Source: Eleginops maclovinus
Taxonomy: Eukaryota; Chordata; Actinopteri; Perciformes; Eleginopidae
Reading direction: 5' to 3'
Assembly: GCF_036324505.1 (NCBI RefSeq)
Contig: NC_086366.1
Location: 11,339,927 to 11,403,926 of the forward strand
DNA: 64,000 nt
Below, one piece after another: positions 26,667-37,495 of the stretch. The translations under genes were made by a program, and so were the position numbers. The notes below the pieces were generated by a model. That model saw only the letters and a program-made list of their open reading frames with translations. It searched no databases and had not been told where the DNA came from. How positions within the stretch are numbered: position 1 is the stretch's first letter; each line of letters opens with the position of its first letter.

Positions 26667-26728
26667 CCCCCCCACCACCACCACCACCACCTCCTCCTCC
26701 TCCTCCTCCTCCTCCTCTCTCTCTCCCT
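26667..26728. repeat. C run, (CCA)n, (TCC)n pyrimidine-rich compound repeat
   Basis: Cytosine run, then CCA units, then TCC units, then CT-rich sequence, ending about 50 bases before the exon 2 acceptor. On the other strand it is a purine run of GGA units that yields a spurious Arg/Trp-rich frame. Such mirror-like purine/pyrimidine tracts can adopt non-B structures. Confidence 0.9.
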
Positions 26729-26781
26729 CCGCGTCATTCATTTCCCCTTTCAAGCTTGTCTTATGCTGTTTTTCCCCTCAG

Positions 26782-26884
26782 TGTCTCCAGGTGCCCACAG
26801 TAGATGTTCTGGTCTTCAAACCAACTTTAGTTCACCGCAGCAGGATCTACCTCCAGGAATCTACAGAGGTGTGAATTAATGGAG
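26782..26884 (+). ncRNA. mir22hg: miR-22 host exon 2
   Basis: 103 bases between a strong acceptor (gctgtttttcccctcag) and a strong donor (GAG|gtaagg). The last six bases read ATG GAG. Continuing into exon 3 at 36939, that frame gives only about 38 codons before a stop, with no recognised family, so the exon is read as non-coding. No other transcript is needed to explain it. Confidence 0.55.
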
Positions 26885-28448
26885 GTAAGGTGTGGTTGTA
26901 TTTGATTCAACATGTGGAATGATTACATCTCTATTGTAAGCAAAACGGTAGGCTGATTTCTGTCTACTTTGAGAAGTATGTGACATTTTATTTGTAATAG
27001 TTTTTATTTATTTTGCCTATTATGTTTCAGTGCTCGTCTTATTTGTTTTACTGGCAACGTGATTACTGTGCTGAGCTCATCAACCTGTTGCAAGTTTAGG
27101 CAGTCCATTCACTCTGTCCTCTATTGTTTTATGAATGCGAGGGACACCGGTTATGTAATCTTATAGGCAGCATTTAGGGCCCTCAAACATTTGTTTATAC
27201 AATCTCGTTTTAACGATTTCCACATCAGGAATGCAACGGGTTAAAATATAACAACTTATCAAAGCTCAGGTTCCAAAAGCTCAGAAAACTGCGTGGAGCC
27301 TGGGTGTGATTCATCTGCTGAGCTGCAACTCCCCGTCCTCTCATTCTGTTTAGCAACCAGCGGCTTTTTTCCATTTGCATTCCTTCTACGTCAGCCAAAT
27401 GACAGCTCAGACCTTTTCATCTCTTATATTTGGCATAAAGGCTCCTAATGGATACCTTGACCCTGTGCAAATCACAGCCATTTCTGTTGGCAGATGACTT
27501 TCTTCCCCACAGATTGTAGTAGTGAGGGTTTCATAAAAAGTTCCCACTGCTGCTTATTTTCCGAGGGGCTGCCCAGCATTGACAAGTGTACTTTGTTAAA
27601 TTGCCAACAATGTCCTTTTCACCTGTTTTCCTCCTCCAATTCTGCACAATGAATTAAAGAAAATATATTTTCGGGCCAGAGATGCTCTGGAAATGCTTAT
27701 TTGTTGCACAGGGCTCATTTCGGCTTCCCCCACTAACTCCATTTCCTCAAGAGTTCCCAGCCCGCTGTAATTATCCCCTCTTTTGGGTATGAAGCTTGAA
27801 TTATACATGATACTGCAAGCCGGTCAGAGTCTGGGCCACTGGACACATCTGGATTATCAGGATGTCTCTATTTGAGCGCCCAGGCCATGCACATTTTTTA
27901 TTGAATCAACCTTGGTTGTAATAATATCGAAACTGCAGCACATGCACATGCAGGAAGTGCCATGCTGGGATTGGTTTCACATATAGGAATGTGTTAATGT
28001 ATCTACAAGGCCTCATTGACTTGGTTGCTATTACACATTTTGATGGTTAAAAGACAAAGAGGATATGCACAATTCAGTCCCAGAAAACTGCATGAAATAT
28101 GGGCGAGGTTAGAAGTTCACATCAATGTCACGTCCAGTATAAAAAGAAACTGAATCTGCAGCCTCAGTCGCTGCCTGCATTCCTGCAAACAAGGGTCATT
28201 ACTGTGGATCTGAGAAGAATTTAATGATTTTATAAAGTCAGCTGCTGTTTGGTGACAGCCTTATTCACTACTAAAGCAATTCTCCTGAGAGAAATGTAAA
28301 GTATAGTGTACCAATCTTTACAGTTAAGAAGTAACTCCCTCTTAAGCTCTTATCCACCCTCTACCTCTCCCCTTTGCCATCTTGTGAGTGTTTGCTTTGT
28401 CTGAGCTAGATTAGTTAGCCACATTGAATTGACCTATGTCTGTTCAAA

Positions 28449-28453
<5 letters not shown>

Positions 28454-28514
<61 letters not shown>
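28454..28514. repeat. (GT)n microsatellite, about 61 bases
   Basis: A perfect GT run in the host-gene intron, which produces a Thr/His frame on the minus strand. Confidence 0.97.
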
Positions 28515-28515
<1 letters not shown>

Positions 28516-31500
28516 TAAGCCGGCATAGTCATTATCTCTACATGGCTAGATGTGATTAATACAGGCGTCCGGTAGTGACGTCTATTGTGCCACAGACACA
28601 CACAGAAAGGACATGTAAAAGGGGAAAGATCGGGATCTGACGTTTGTGCCAGCAATTTGTGTCCCTGTGGCCTACAATAGAAAGAGTTAAATGTCAAATC
28701 AAGTGACAGTCTTTTTTTTTTTTTACTGAATGTTAATGCATGCATCTTTGTGCTTGTGTTAGAGTGTTGGCCATTTTTCATTTGAATATGTGTATGTGTT
28801 CAAGTGGGCAAATCGGGGAAGGGTTTATTCTGACTAGCAGGCCTTTTAGTTAACTTTCCAAAATACCCTCAGAAAGATCTGGAACCCATTTACCCTATCA
28901 GAGTCTCTGACATTGATCAGAGCCATACCATGTAAAGTGTGTCATTTGATGAGTCACTCCTCTGCTAATTTAAGCTTATGAATGAGAATGAATCGGAGCA
29001 GTACTGAGCATTGATTGCTATTGATGGCCGATCAAAGAGGGGAGGACCTGCGGTGGAAATGCGGTAGCTGCAGTGAGGTTGCACATTTTTATGGCCACAC
29101 CCAGACAGCATATAGAGTGATAACTTTGTCTAGCATAGGCTTATTTTACAGGCTTAAATGTTTTACCACATTGATTGTAAATGTTCCTATTAATGTCCAT
29201 GGTTAGGTTGAAAGATGTTAGCGAGTATAGAGATTGTAGGACGGTCAAAAGGGTGTGTGTCTCCATCTGTTTAAGACAGGCAAAGCTCCTTGGCAGGTGT
29301 TGGTGTGCTGTACGAAGGTGTGTGTACGCCAACATCTGATGGAGAAACAGATGTACTCTGTGTCTGTGCTTGCATGTGCACCCATGCACAGGACCAGTAG
29401 GCTATGTGTGGGTGTATGCAGCATGGTAAGGCCTAAGAAGTAGTGGTTGGTGATGCAGCGCTAACAGTATTCCAACTATGTCCCAGATTATATTGTAACT
29501 GCCTCATATGGAGAGATATTGTCACTACTCCTCAGCATGGCTGCGTGAGGTTTACCAGGCCAGCGCCATATGCAAAACACATGTTGCACTATGCGTGCCT
29601 GCCCACTGGAAAAGTTCTCTTTTGCAAAAAAATGTAAAACTTCACAGAGCCAGAGGTAGAGCCTGAGGAAACAGACATACAGAGCACAGCTGCCAGTGTG
29701 CAAGGACAAAGACCTAAATGAAAGGTTGTTGTAGGATCAGCATGGACCTTCAGTTCTGAGTTTCAGTTCAAGCCTCATGCATGCACAGGCTGAGCTAAAC
29801 TAAAGCTGTGTGAAGATTTTTTTTTTTTTTTATATTCTGAAGCAATGCTGTGGCTCGCTCAGTTTTGGGCAGGTCCCTGAACGGCTGGTGGTGAGGAGCG
29901 GTGGGCCTCTCTGCAGACCGGCTGGAATGTGGACCATATGTAGCAGGCATCCCAGGAATGTAACTCGGCCTTGCTGAACTGACCAACCTAAAGACACAGA
30001 AAGCTGAGCCGGATGAGGAGGAGAGAAAGGGATCTTATGAAGGGAGAGCAAGGAAGTAATATAAAAGGATGATATACGTAGATCACAGATTGGAAAAGTG
30101 AGATGGAGGAAAATGAAGGCTCGGAAGGCTAAAAAAAAAAGAGCTTTATGAAGCGCATGAGAGATCAGTGTAGGGGGAGAGAAGGGGTGAGAAGTGATAG
30201 TGATACACAATGGACGGTTGAAAATGGAAACTGGTACAATCCAATTTTGTAGTTTACTCAGCACATTGTTTTCATCAGCATACTGCAACAGGTTTATTTT
30301 GTGAATAAAAGATAGCACCTTTAGTTTGTACTAAATATCAGCATATTATCCAAGTACACTCGCATAGCGCAGTCTCTTTCCATGAAGTCTCCTGATAAAA
30401 ATGAACTTAAGTCAAATGACAGAAAAACTAATATGCAACAATTCTAATAATCAATTATTTGATAAGGTTAGGGTTTAATTAATTAATTAATTAAAATAAT
30501 TGACCAGTGAACTAGGGAACTTAAAAATACAATTTAAATGTAAACGCTTAGAATATCAGGACATTAGTACTTCAAATAAAGAGCATTTATATTTAAGATG
30601 GCTGATTTTACTGTAGCGATGAGTCAATATTACCTCATTCCTCTAGTCATGTGTTTGTCTACTCTCTTTATTCAATGATTCATATGTAATGTTGTATCTA
30701 GCGTATTCAGTTAACTCCTGTACATTGTAATCGAGGATATTTAATAGGGCGTGGCCTCTGGATGAGATGTGGATCAGTATTATGTGTCAGTGTCAGACCT
30801 CACTGTTCTTCCATCTCAGTAACTCGGGGTGAATGTCTGTCTCGTCTCTGTTAGCTTAGCACACTGTACTCTCAGGCCATCTGGGTACAGCTGGGGCTAG
30901 AACGGCAGGATACACACTCACTCACAGATACACACACTTACAATAACATTTCGTTTTAGTTTAACATATCCCCACCATGTCCCTAACACACACATACACA
31001 CACAGTGTTCAGTGGACTGTGATAAGCCTGTGGTTGACTTGCAGTTGACCTTCGCTTGCCACAGTTTTTATTTGACCAAGCAAACTACTTATCATTTCAT
31101 CTTGATGAGATGTTCTTGATCATCCTCTATTCAATTAGAAACCAGACATAAAGCAAGAATTGAGTAAAGTTTTAAGTCAGGTGTTGTAGTATTACTGTAA
31201 GTGCAACACTCTACGTAAGGAGAAGGTCAGGAGTTTGGGTTTAAAAAAACCAGAGGACTTTAACACAGACAAGAAAAGTAAATGAGTTATCTAATTAAGT
31301 AAAACATTTTACCTAGTTTAGGCTATGCAAAATTTGCATCTAAGGTCGCATAGATATTTACCCAACTATGAAAATTGTTTCTTTAACAAAATTGGGGGTA
31401 AACATTATATCTGCCAATAAATGACAGAAAGGCAAGTAGTCAACCAGTGGTTTGCTTTTAAAATATATGATATTTCGTAAACAAAATTTTATTGGTCGGC

Positions 31501-34500
31501 AAAGAGATGATTTATAGTGTGTTTTAGCCTTCCATGTCTTCTCGTTTGCTGGAAGGAGGATAGGTTGAGTGAGGGAGGATACTGAGGAGATCCTCGGGAT
31601 TCGTACCACGCATGGGCAGCTGCCACTTCTTATTCATATGCCCTAAAGGCATTTCCTGTCTCTCAGCACCCTAACTAAACTGCTAGTTTGGGGGAGGGAC
31701 AAAGGATATACATACAGAAAGAGAAAGGGAGTGGGGGAAGATGAATTTGCAAGGACTGCAGGGGCAGCGCGAGGGATGGACACTAACAGATACATAGAGA
31801 GAGACAATGTGCTCTTTGACACACTTCTTCCCAGTGGTAGGAAGGGAGATGACAGGCGAAGGAAGCACACAAATCTTTTCTTTATGTTGGGCCTCTTTAC
31901 CCAGTGTTCACACCCCTACTTCCACCCCTCGGTTTCTGTATCTCACTGTCTCAGGAGCCCTCTCGCCCCCTCCTGTTCAGCTATATTTTCCGAAGGGTAG
32001 CTCACACACACGCATATCCGCAGTTTGAGAGTCATGCTGCGTCATTGTCTCATCTATGCATGGTGGGAACACCATCAACAGGTTGTCTTATTCTCACTTC
32101 ATGACATCACAAAGGCAACATACCAGCCTCCCCCTTTTCCTACACCATATGTTCCCGGCTCCAGATGCTCAGTATGAAATTGTGTTAGACGCTCTGCAAG
32201 CCTCAACTGGAAGGGCCCTTCACTCTTCCACTTTCCCACCTGCTGCCTTCCTGCCAGTTGACACCACCTCTTCCTTAAACAAATACCGTCATGCACTTGA
32301 AAGAAATCGGTGCAGTAACAAGCTGTGCTCTCTGGATTAAAGGTCGCTGCAAAATGTCACACTTACGTGGATAATGACTATAACATAATTGCTGTCAGGT
32401 GTATTTTTGAGCAAAAATGCCTTGTTAAAAACAATGGTGTGCATATGTGGCTGAGTCACTAGTTTATGCCATGTTTCATGGGCCCCACCCTTCTGCTGTC
32501 CTCTCCATTCCTGCCCCAGAGTTAGACAAAACATCTTATGAGGATCACACTAGCCTTTTACTTTAATCCACATTTAAAGGATTTCTCATGCATGTTCCTG
32601 TATTCCACCAGTGGAAGTCATTTTGTACTTTAATTTGTTTAATTTGTAATCATTAATTCATATCCAGATAAACAGCAGCCTTAGGCATGAATAGATATTA
32701 TACAATATACTGCACATGCATGAGCCATGCATGAAAAAAAAAGAAAATCACTAATTGTCTTTCTGCCTGTAAAGTTGCCTTTCATGATACACACAGCATG
32801 TGTGTCGTGAGTGAACAAGCTAGTCCTGCTTCTATAAAACAGGGCGTGGACTCCCCCCCTCCCCAACCTCATCTCCCCATGCATGCATACATTTTCTCGC
32901 TCACATACCACATACACATTATACCTGCTGCGCACACACACAAGATCAGTTGCAGTCAAGTCTAGCTTGCATCCTTCATCTCTCATTTTGAAAAGCAAGC
33001 AATGCGAATGATCAACATACTCTGACAGAGTGCTAGTGTTGGCACACTGTTCCATCAGGATTACACTTCAGCAAGGTTTGCTTGTATATGTATACTTATC
33101 TTGAAATGCTATCCCTTTTTTTTCACTAATCCCATTTATAAGGCAGTCAGGGAAGAGCTATAGCAAGTATATTGATCCACTCTGACTTGAAAGCCATTTG
33201 TCATGGCCTTGAGTAAAGGGTTATGGTGGTAGGGTGTGCACATATAATCTAGTAGTGCAGACCAGCCCCACTTGAAAAAAGAGAAGTAACACTGTTAGAA
33301 ATAATTGCTGCATTGTTTGGGGTGTGTCAGAATTGAAGAATTAATCTCATTATTTGCCTGGAAATTAGCAAAATATTTCAGATTACTGGTTGCAATGCTG
33401 GTCTCCTTAAAGCAGAGCACATACCTAAGATTATCCTGGCTGGTATAGAAAAACAACTTGGATATACTCATCTGTGGTATTAGCCCTACATTTGTATGCT
33501 GGAATAGCTAATATCTGTGTGGTGGTTACTGTGAACAGGTCAGCTTGTTGCCTTCTTATTGCGCAGGAGAAATGTTGGTTTACTTAACCACCATGATATT
33601 TGAATTGTTCAAATATCATAATACAGACTGGATGCATTTTTCCACATCAGTTTTGGATAGCAAATGGCATTCCGAGAATGACTCATGGCGCTTCCCATCT
33701 TTGGTCTTTGCCAAGTCATTCCCTGCATGGCCCTCAGGGACATGTTGTTATTGGCAAGCGTTCATATATTTAATCCATTCTCTATCCTCTGTGTGTTTTC
33801 TTTAATCATACTTCAGCAATTAGACATCAGTCAAATGCTCTCAGAAAGATCATTACAGCTCAAACTGATCAGACGGCTGCCTTCAAACAAGTTAGGTGGT
33901 ACTCAACACAAATAATGGTTTCTCATGCCCCACAGGAAGCACACTGTGTGAAGTCTAATCACTTTCTGTATGGGGGTATGTTGATACTGGCTGTTTGCAA
34001 AGTGTCAGTAAGTAGCATTTTTATTGAAAGCCTGACAGTGACTTTGCATTTTAAAACGCTTTGGCTTAATTGTTACTTCTACTCAAGTTAGTATTCGTTC
34101 TGCTTTTGAATCCTGCCTCAAGAAACATTTCAACGGACTTGCCATACATCTCATAAAACATTAATGTTTTTTCTTTCTTCCTTCTGGATAACTTATTTTT
34201 ACTTTTGTATAGTGTGTGATTGTATTTAGCAGATTTTGATACAACAGACATCAACACCTCATCAACACTAAACATACTTTTTGGCCAATTGTAAGTGTGT
34301 TTTAATGTGTTGTCCTTATTTTTGTAGCTTAATAGACACAGCTTAATGACACTAGGCCTTGTTCCCCACAACTTAAGTTATCATTAGCAAACAGCCAACT
34401 GTGCTGAATCACTCTTACACACACACGCACACGCACGTGCACGCCATTTTCAGCCTGTTGCTTAGGCTGGCTGTAATTGTCCTGGGAATCATCAGCTCCG

Positions 34501-36596
34501 TGTAATAAATCACTCCTCTGGTACACTGTGTTCCCCACTCTGGGATGGACTCTGTGTGTGTATCGTGTGCATGCTTAACATATTGTGAGCAGAGAAAGAA
34601 CATGGTTAAGGAATAATAGGGGGAAATGACATTAAGGGAAAACAAACGGCAGCTCTCCTTGTCAAGACGGGAAAAAAAAGAGACTCAACTTAATTGTTAT
34701 GCTATCGACACATGTAGTGGCTGGTCTATAATGACATAATTGATTTCATATAGTCCTTTTTTGTTCTGCATACTTGGGTTGTTTTTCCTTGTATTTCTTT
34801 GAATTTCCCCTTTAGCCTTGCATTTCCAGGCAGTAGAGAGAACAGGTTTGTTCTGACACTCCATGTTCCAGAGAAGTCTACATTTTCACACGTAATTGGT
34901 TTCAGATTTATGAAAAAAACTAAAAACATATCAAAAGTAGGGATGAATTGATAACCTTTTGGGGACAAAAAGGCTTCAACGTGTTATTTTTCTCTTCTTT
35001 GGCAAGAAGAAATGGGATAGTTATCTCATTTAGAAATAAGTTTGTAGAGTCACATTCCTCCCCTATTTTCCAACTTGAATCTGAGTCCTCAGTGTACAGC
35101 AGATATTTCTGCTAGTTTGTGATGGCAAGTAATTTGATTCTAAACATTAATTGCTTCATTCTTTGCACATCATGTTTTGAAAACTGATCAGACAAAACAG
35201 ACACGTTTCCAGATGGTGCTATTTTGTCAGAAGAAGATCAATGTTATTTCCTTTTTCACGTTGGGATCATTACATGGTCACCAGTTTGTTTTATTGTAGT
35301 GCTGATCCCTGACCTGTTCAGTATGTCGATGTCCTATAAATCCTTTTTTCTGTTGACTTTCTCTCAATTTCTCCATAATCTACTGTTTGAATAACAGTTT
35401 AAATACAAGTTGTTGAGCACCAGAATATCGCTTCGCTCCTTAGAAAGGCCAATGGATATCAGGTGCCTCTTTACAAATTAACTCAATGAGAACAAAAGAG
35501 GAGCCTTTGCCTGGGATCTCATCTCCTGTATAATACAACCACAATGGATCCCTCTGGATTCAGTACAAGATCAAGGCCCACAGCCCATTCTGAATTTATG
35601 TGGAAGAGGACCATTCGGTCACATTGCAAGTGTGTGTGTGTGTGTGCGCCTCTGCAGTCCATAGCTTTCCACTGTTGCTCAGAGCAGCTTGGGGTTCATT
35701 GAGTTTCCAGGGGTTGCTGGGTTCGCAGTGCTGCTGAGAGCTAGTTTGCCCCAAATCCTGTCCTTGAACTGTGTAAGAATATGCTGCTAGGGAAAGGCTT
35801 TTCAGACTGAGTGACTGCAATAGTTGAAGTCATGCCAGCTGAATGGAAGCCAGGCGAGACAAATCCTGGGCTACTCACAAGTATCGAACAGTGGCCAGCG
35901 GAAAGGGGACGTTAAAGTGGAACATCACAGAGAGGGTTTTCTTGTCACTTTGTATTTCCAACACTAGATCAGGCCATGGTTAAACTTTCAAAACTATTTC
36001 ATAACAAAGAAGATGATGGACCAAAGTGGAGCTGTGCAGTTACTCTTCAGGGCTCAATCCTTCTACCAAGATTTCTTAAACTGACATTCATTGAGATGGA
36101 ATTTTTGGGGGGTTTCTCAAGGTAAAATAGTGACATGTTGGTGAAGCAGTTACACACCCAAGGGAGTTTAAGTGTCTGAACTGCAAGGAAAATTCATTCA
36201 TTCGGGCCTGTATTGCGGGTGTAAACTGAACTGCACCACAGGACAGAGCTGTTTTCTATCAGGCGTTCCAGCCTGTAACCAGGGGCAAAACTATCTAGCG
36301 AGCAAAAGACTGTATTCAATTATAGCAAAAGCAGAGAGAATGCTAAAACAGTAGGCTGGCATGTCTGATGCAGGCTAGCTCTGTTCCGGTACGCACACGC
36401 AGCTCGTGTTTTAAAGTATGCACGTAAATTTGAGAACGCCGTAAACCACAGTATTCACAAATAAGCAGAAAAGAATGTTATAAGTTTTCCTCCCCGGTAT
36501 CTTTCTCTCTACCACCTCACCTCTCTCCCACAGCAAGCTCTCTCTAAAGCCTGCAGAGACAGAAAGAAGGGGTGGGTATGTGTGTATGTGTGTATG

Positions 36597-36629
36597 CATG
36601 TATGTATGTATGTATGTATGTATGTATGT
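36597..36629. repeat. (TATG)n microsatellite
   Basis: About eight TATG units preceded by related 'gtgtatgtgtgtatgcatg' sequence, 310 bases upstream of the miR-22 exon. Confidence 0.95.
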
Positions 36630-36994
36630 GAAGCCTTAAGATGGAGCACAAATAATGGTTGCTTGATCCTGGCTCCAAAAAATATCTCCAACTGCGGGGA
36701 ATTTAATTGAAATGGCACTAATTTTTTTTTCTAGATTTTTTTTGTTTTTCAGAAGCCATGCCCTCAACAACCTTTTAAACACTTAGTTCTACCTTGATGG
36801 AGTGAATTACTGTTTCATTAAGTAGATATTAGGACTCAAGCAGGATTATATGTTTACTGATGTGTTTGAATTATTGACACTAGTCTCAGTAAATGTCAGT
36901 TGTGGTTGATTTCAAGTTATACCCTTATTTCTATGCAGGTTTTGTGCATTCAAGTGGATGTTGGGTACAAGTTGCTCGATGGCAGACCTACAGC

Positions 36995-37016
36995 AGTTCT
37001 TCACTGGCAAGCTTTA
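36995..37016 (+). ncRNA. mir22: miR-22-5p (star arm)
   Basis: The 22-base 5' arm of the hairpin, with one substitution from the human 5p sequence (C at position 10). The ends are placed by analogy with the human product. Confidence 0.85.
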
Positions 37017-37035
37017 TGTCCTCATGTACCAGCTA

Positions 37036-37057
37036 AAGCTGCCAGCTGAAGAACTGT
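37036..37057 (+). ncRNA. mir22: mature miR-22-3p (guide arm)
   Basis: The 22-base 3' arm. The seed (positions 2-8) is AGCTGCC, identical to all known miR-22 guides. The ends are placed by homology. Confidence 0.92.
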
Positions 37058-37489
37058 TGTGGTCGGCCCTTAACTGCATTGAAGACCCGTCCATCCCCAC
37101 GAGTGACATGAGGATAATGACCCAATCAAATCCAGTCACTTACAGTCAAATTAAAACCCTGTTACTTATGCGGCACGTTCCTGCGTTGAGATTCATACCA
37201 TGACACCTGCCGTATCATGTAACAAAAGCATTGCATCGTGGGCATTTGACTCTCCACTGCCATTTTTGGTTAGTATTTATGATAGCTGTGTCACTTATGA
37301 CGTTGTGTGTGTGATTTAAAGAGATTAGCAGCAGCAGTCAAATGTTCATCCTATTTTTCTTATTTCAATTTTTAGCAATTCAAAATGTCTAGTGAAGGTT
37401 ACCCGTTATAATCCTTTTAATGTTCAAAGACAAACCTCTCAATGAGCTTAGCTGTCCACAAATGCCAGCAGCGGATCACAGTCATCGGT

Positions 37490-37495
37490 AATAAA
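37490..37495 (+). terminator. candidate polyadenylation signal of the miR-22 host transcript
   Basis: AATAAA followed at 20-60 bases by a T/GT-rich stretch (gactttatttaaa, then tctgtctgtgtat). It is the first canonical hexamer after the hairpin. Confidence 0.45.

Larger units (their letters stand above)
26885..36938 (+). other. mir22hg: long intron of the miR-22 host gene
   Basis: About 10 kb of non-coding sequence. Contents: a (GT)n tract at 28454-28514, (TTAA)n near 30477 and a (TATG)n tract at 36597-36629. The stretch 27290-27830 looks less AT-rich and more word-diverse than its surroundings and might hold an enhancer, but this cannot be shown from one sequence. No exon on either strand is supported. 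Confidence 0.5.
36981..37068 (+). ncRNA. mir22: pre-miR-22 hairpin
   Basis: The 5p arm is 36995-37016 (AGTTCTTCACTGGCAAGC...) and the 3p arm is 37036-37057 (AAGCTGCCAGCTGAAGAA...), with seed AGCTGCC. The 3p arm matches my recollection of zebrafish miR-22a and differs from human miR-22-3p at one base (C for T at position 11); the 5p arm differs from human at position 10. The basal stem pairs ACAGCAGTTCTT with AAGAACTGTTGT over 12 bp without a break, then GGCAGACC with GGTCGGCC with one mismatch and a bulged T. The loop is 37017-37035. miR-22 is a conserved vertebrate miRNA expressed broadly, notably in heart and muscle. The sequence identity and the fold together leave little doubt; which fish paralogue (a or b) it is rests on memory. 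Confidence 0.95.

Noticed and set aside
26879..26884. ATG GAG just before a splice donor, suggesting a coding gene starting Met-Glu
   Set aside because: Joined to the next inferred exon it stops after about 38 codons with no known product, and the miR-22 host model explains the exons without coding.
29830..30318. 162-codon minus-strand frame
   Set aside because: Low-information Phe/Leu/Pro/Ser composition from an A/G-rich + strand, with no recognisable domain.
36958..37203. 81-codon open frame on the + strand
   Set aside because: It spans the miR-22 hairpin; the sequence is explained by the conserved stem, and no protein family is recognised.
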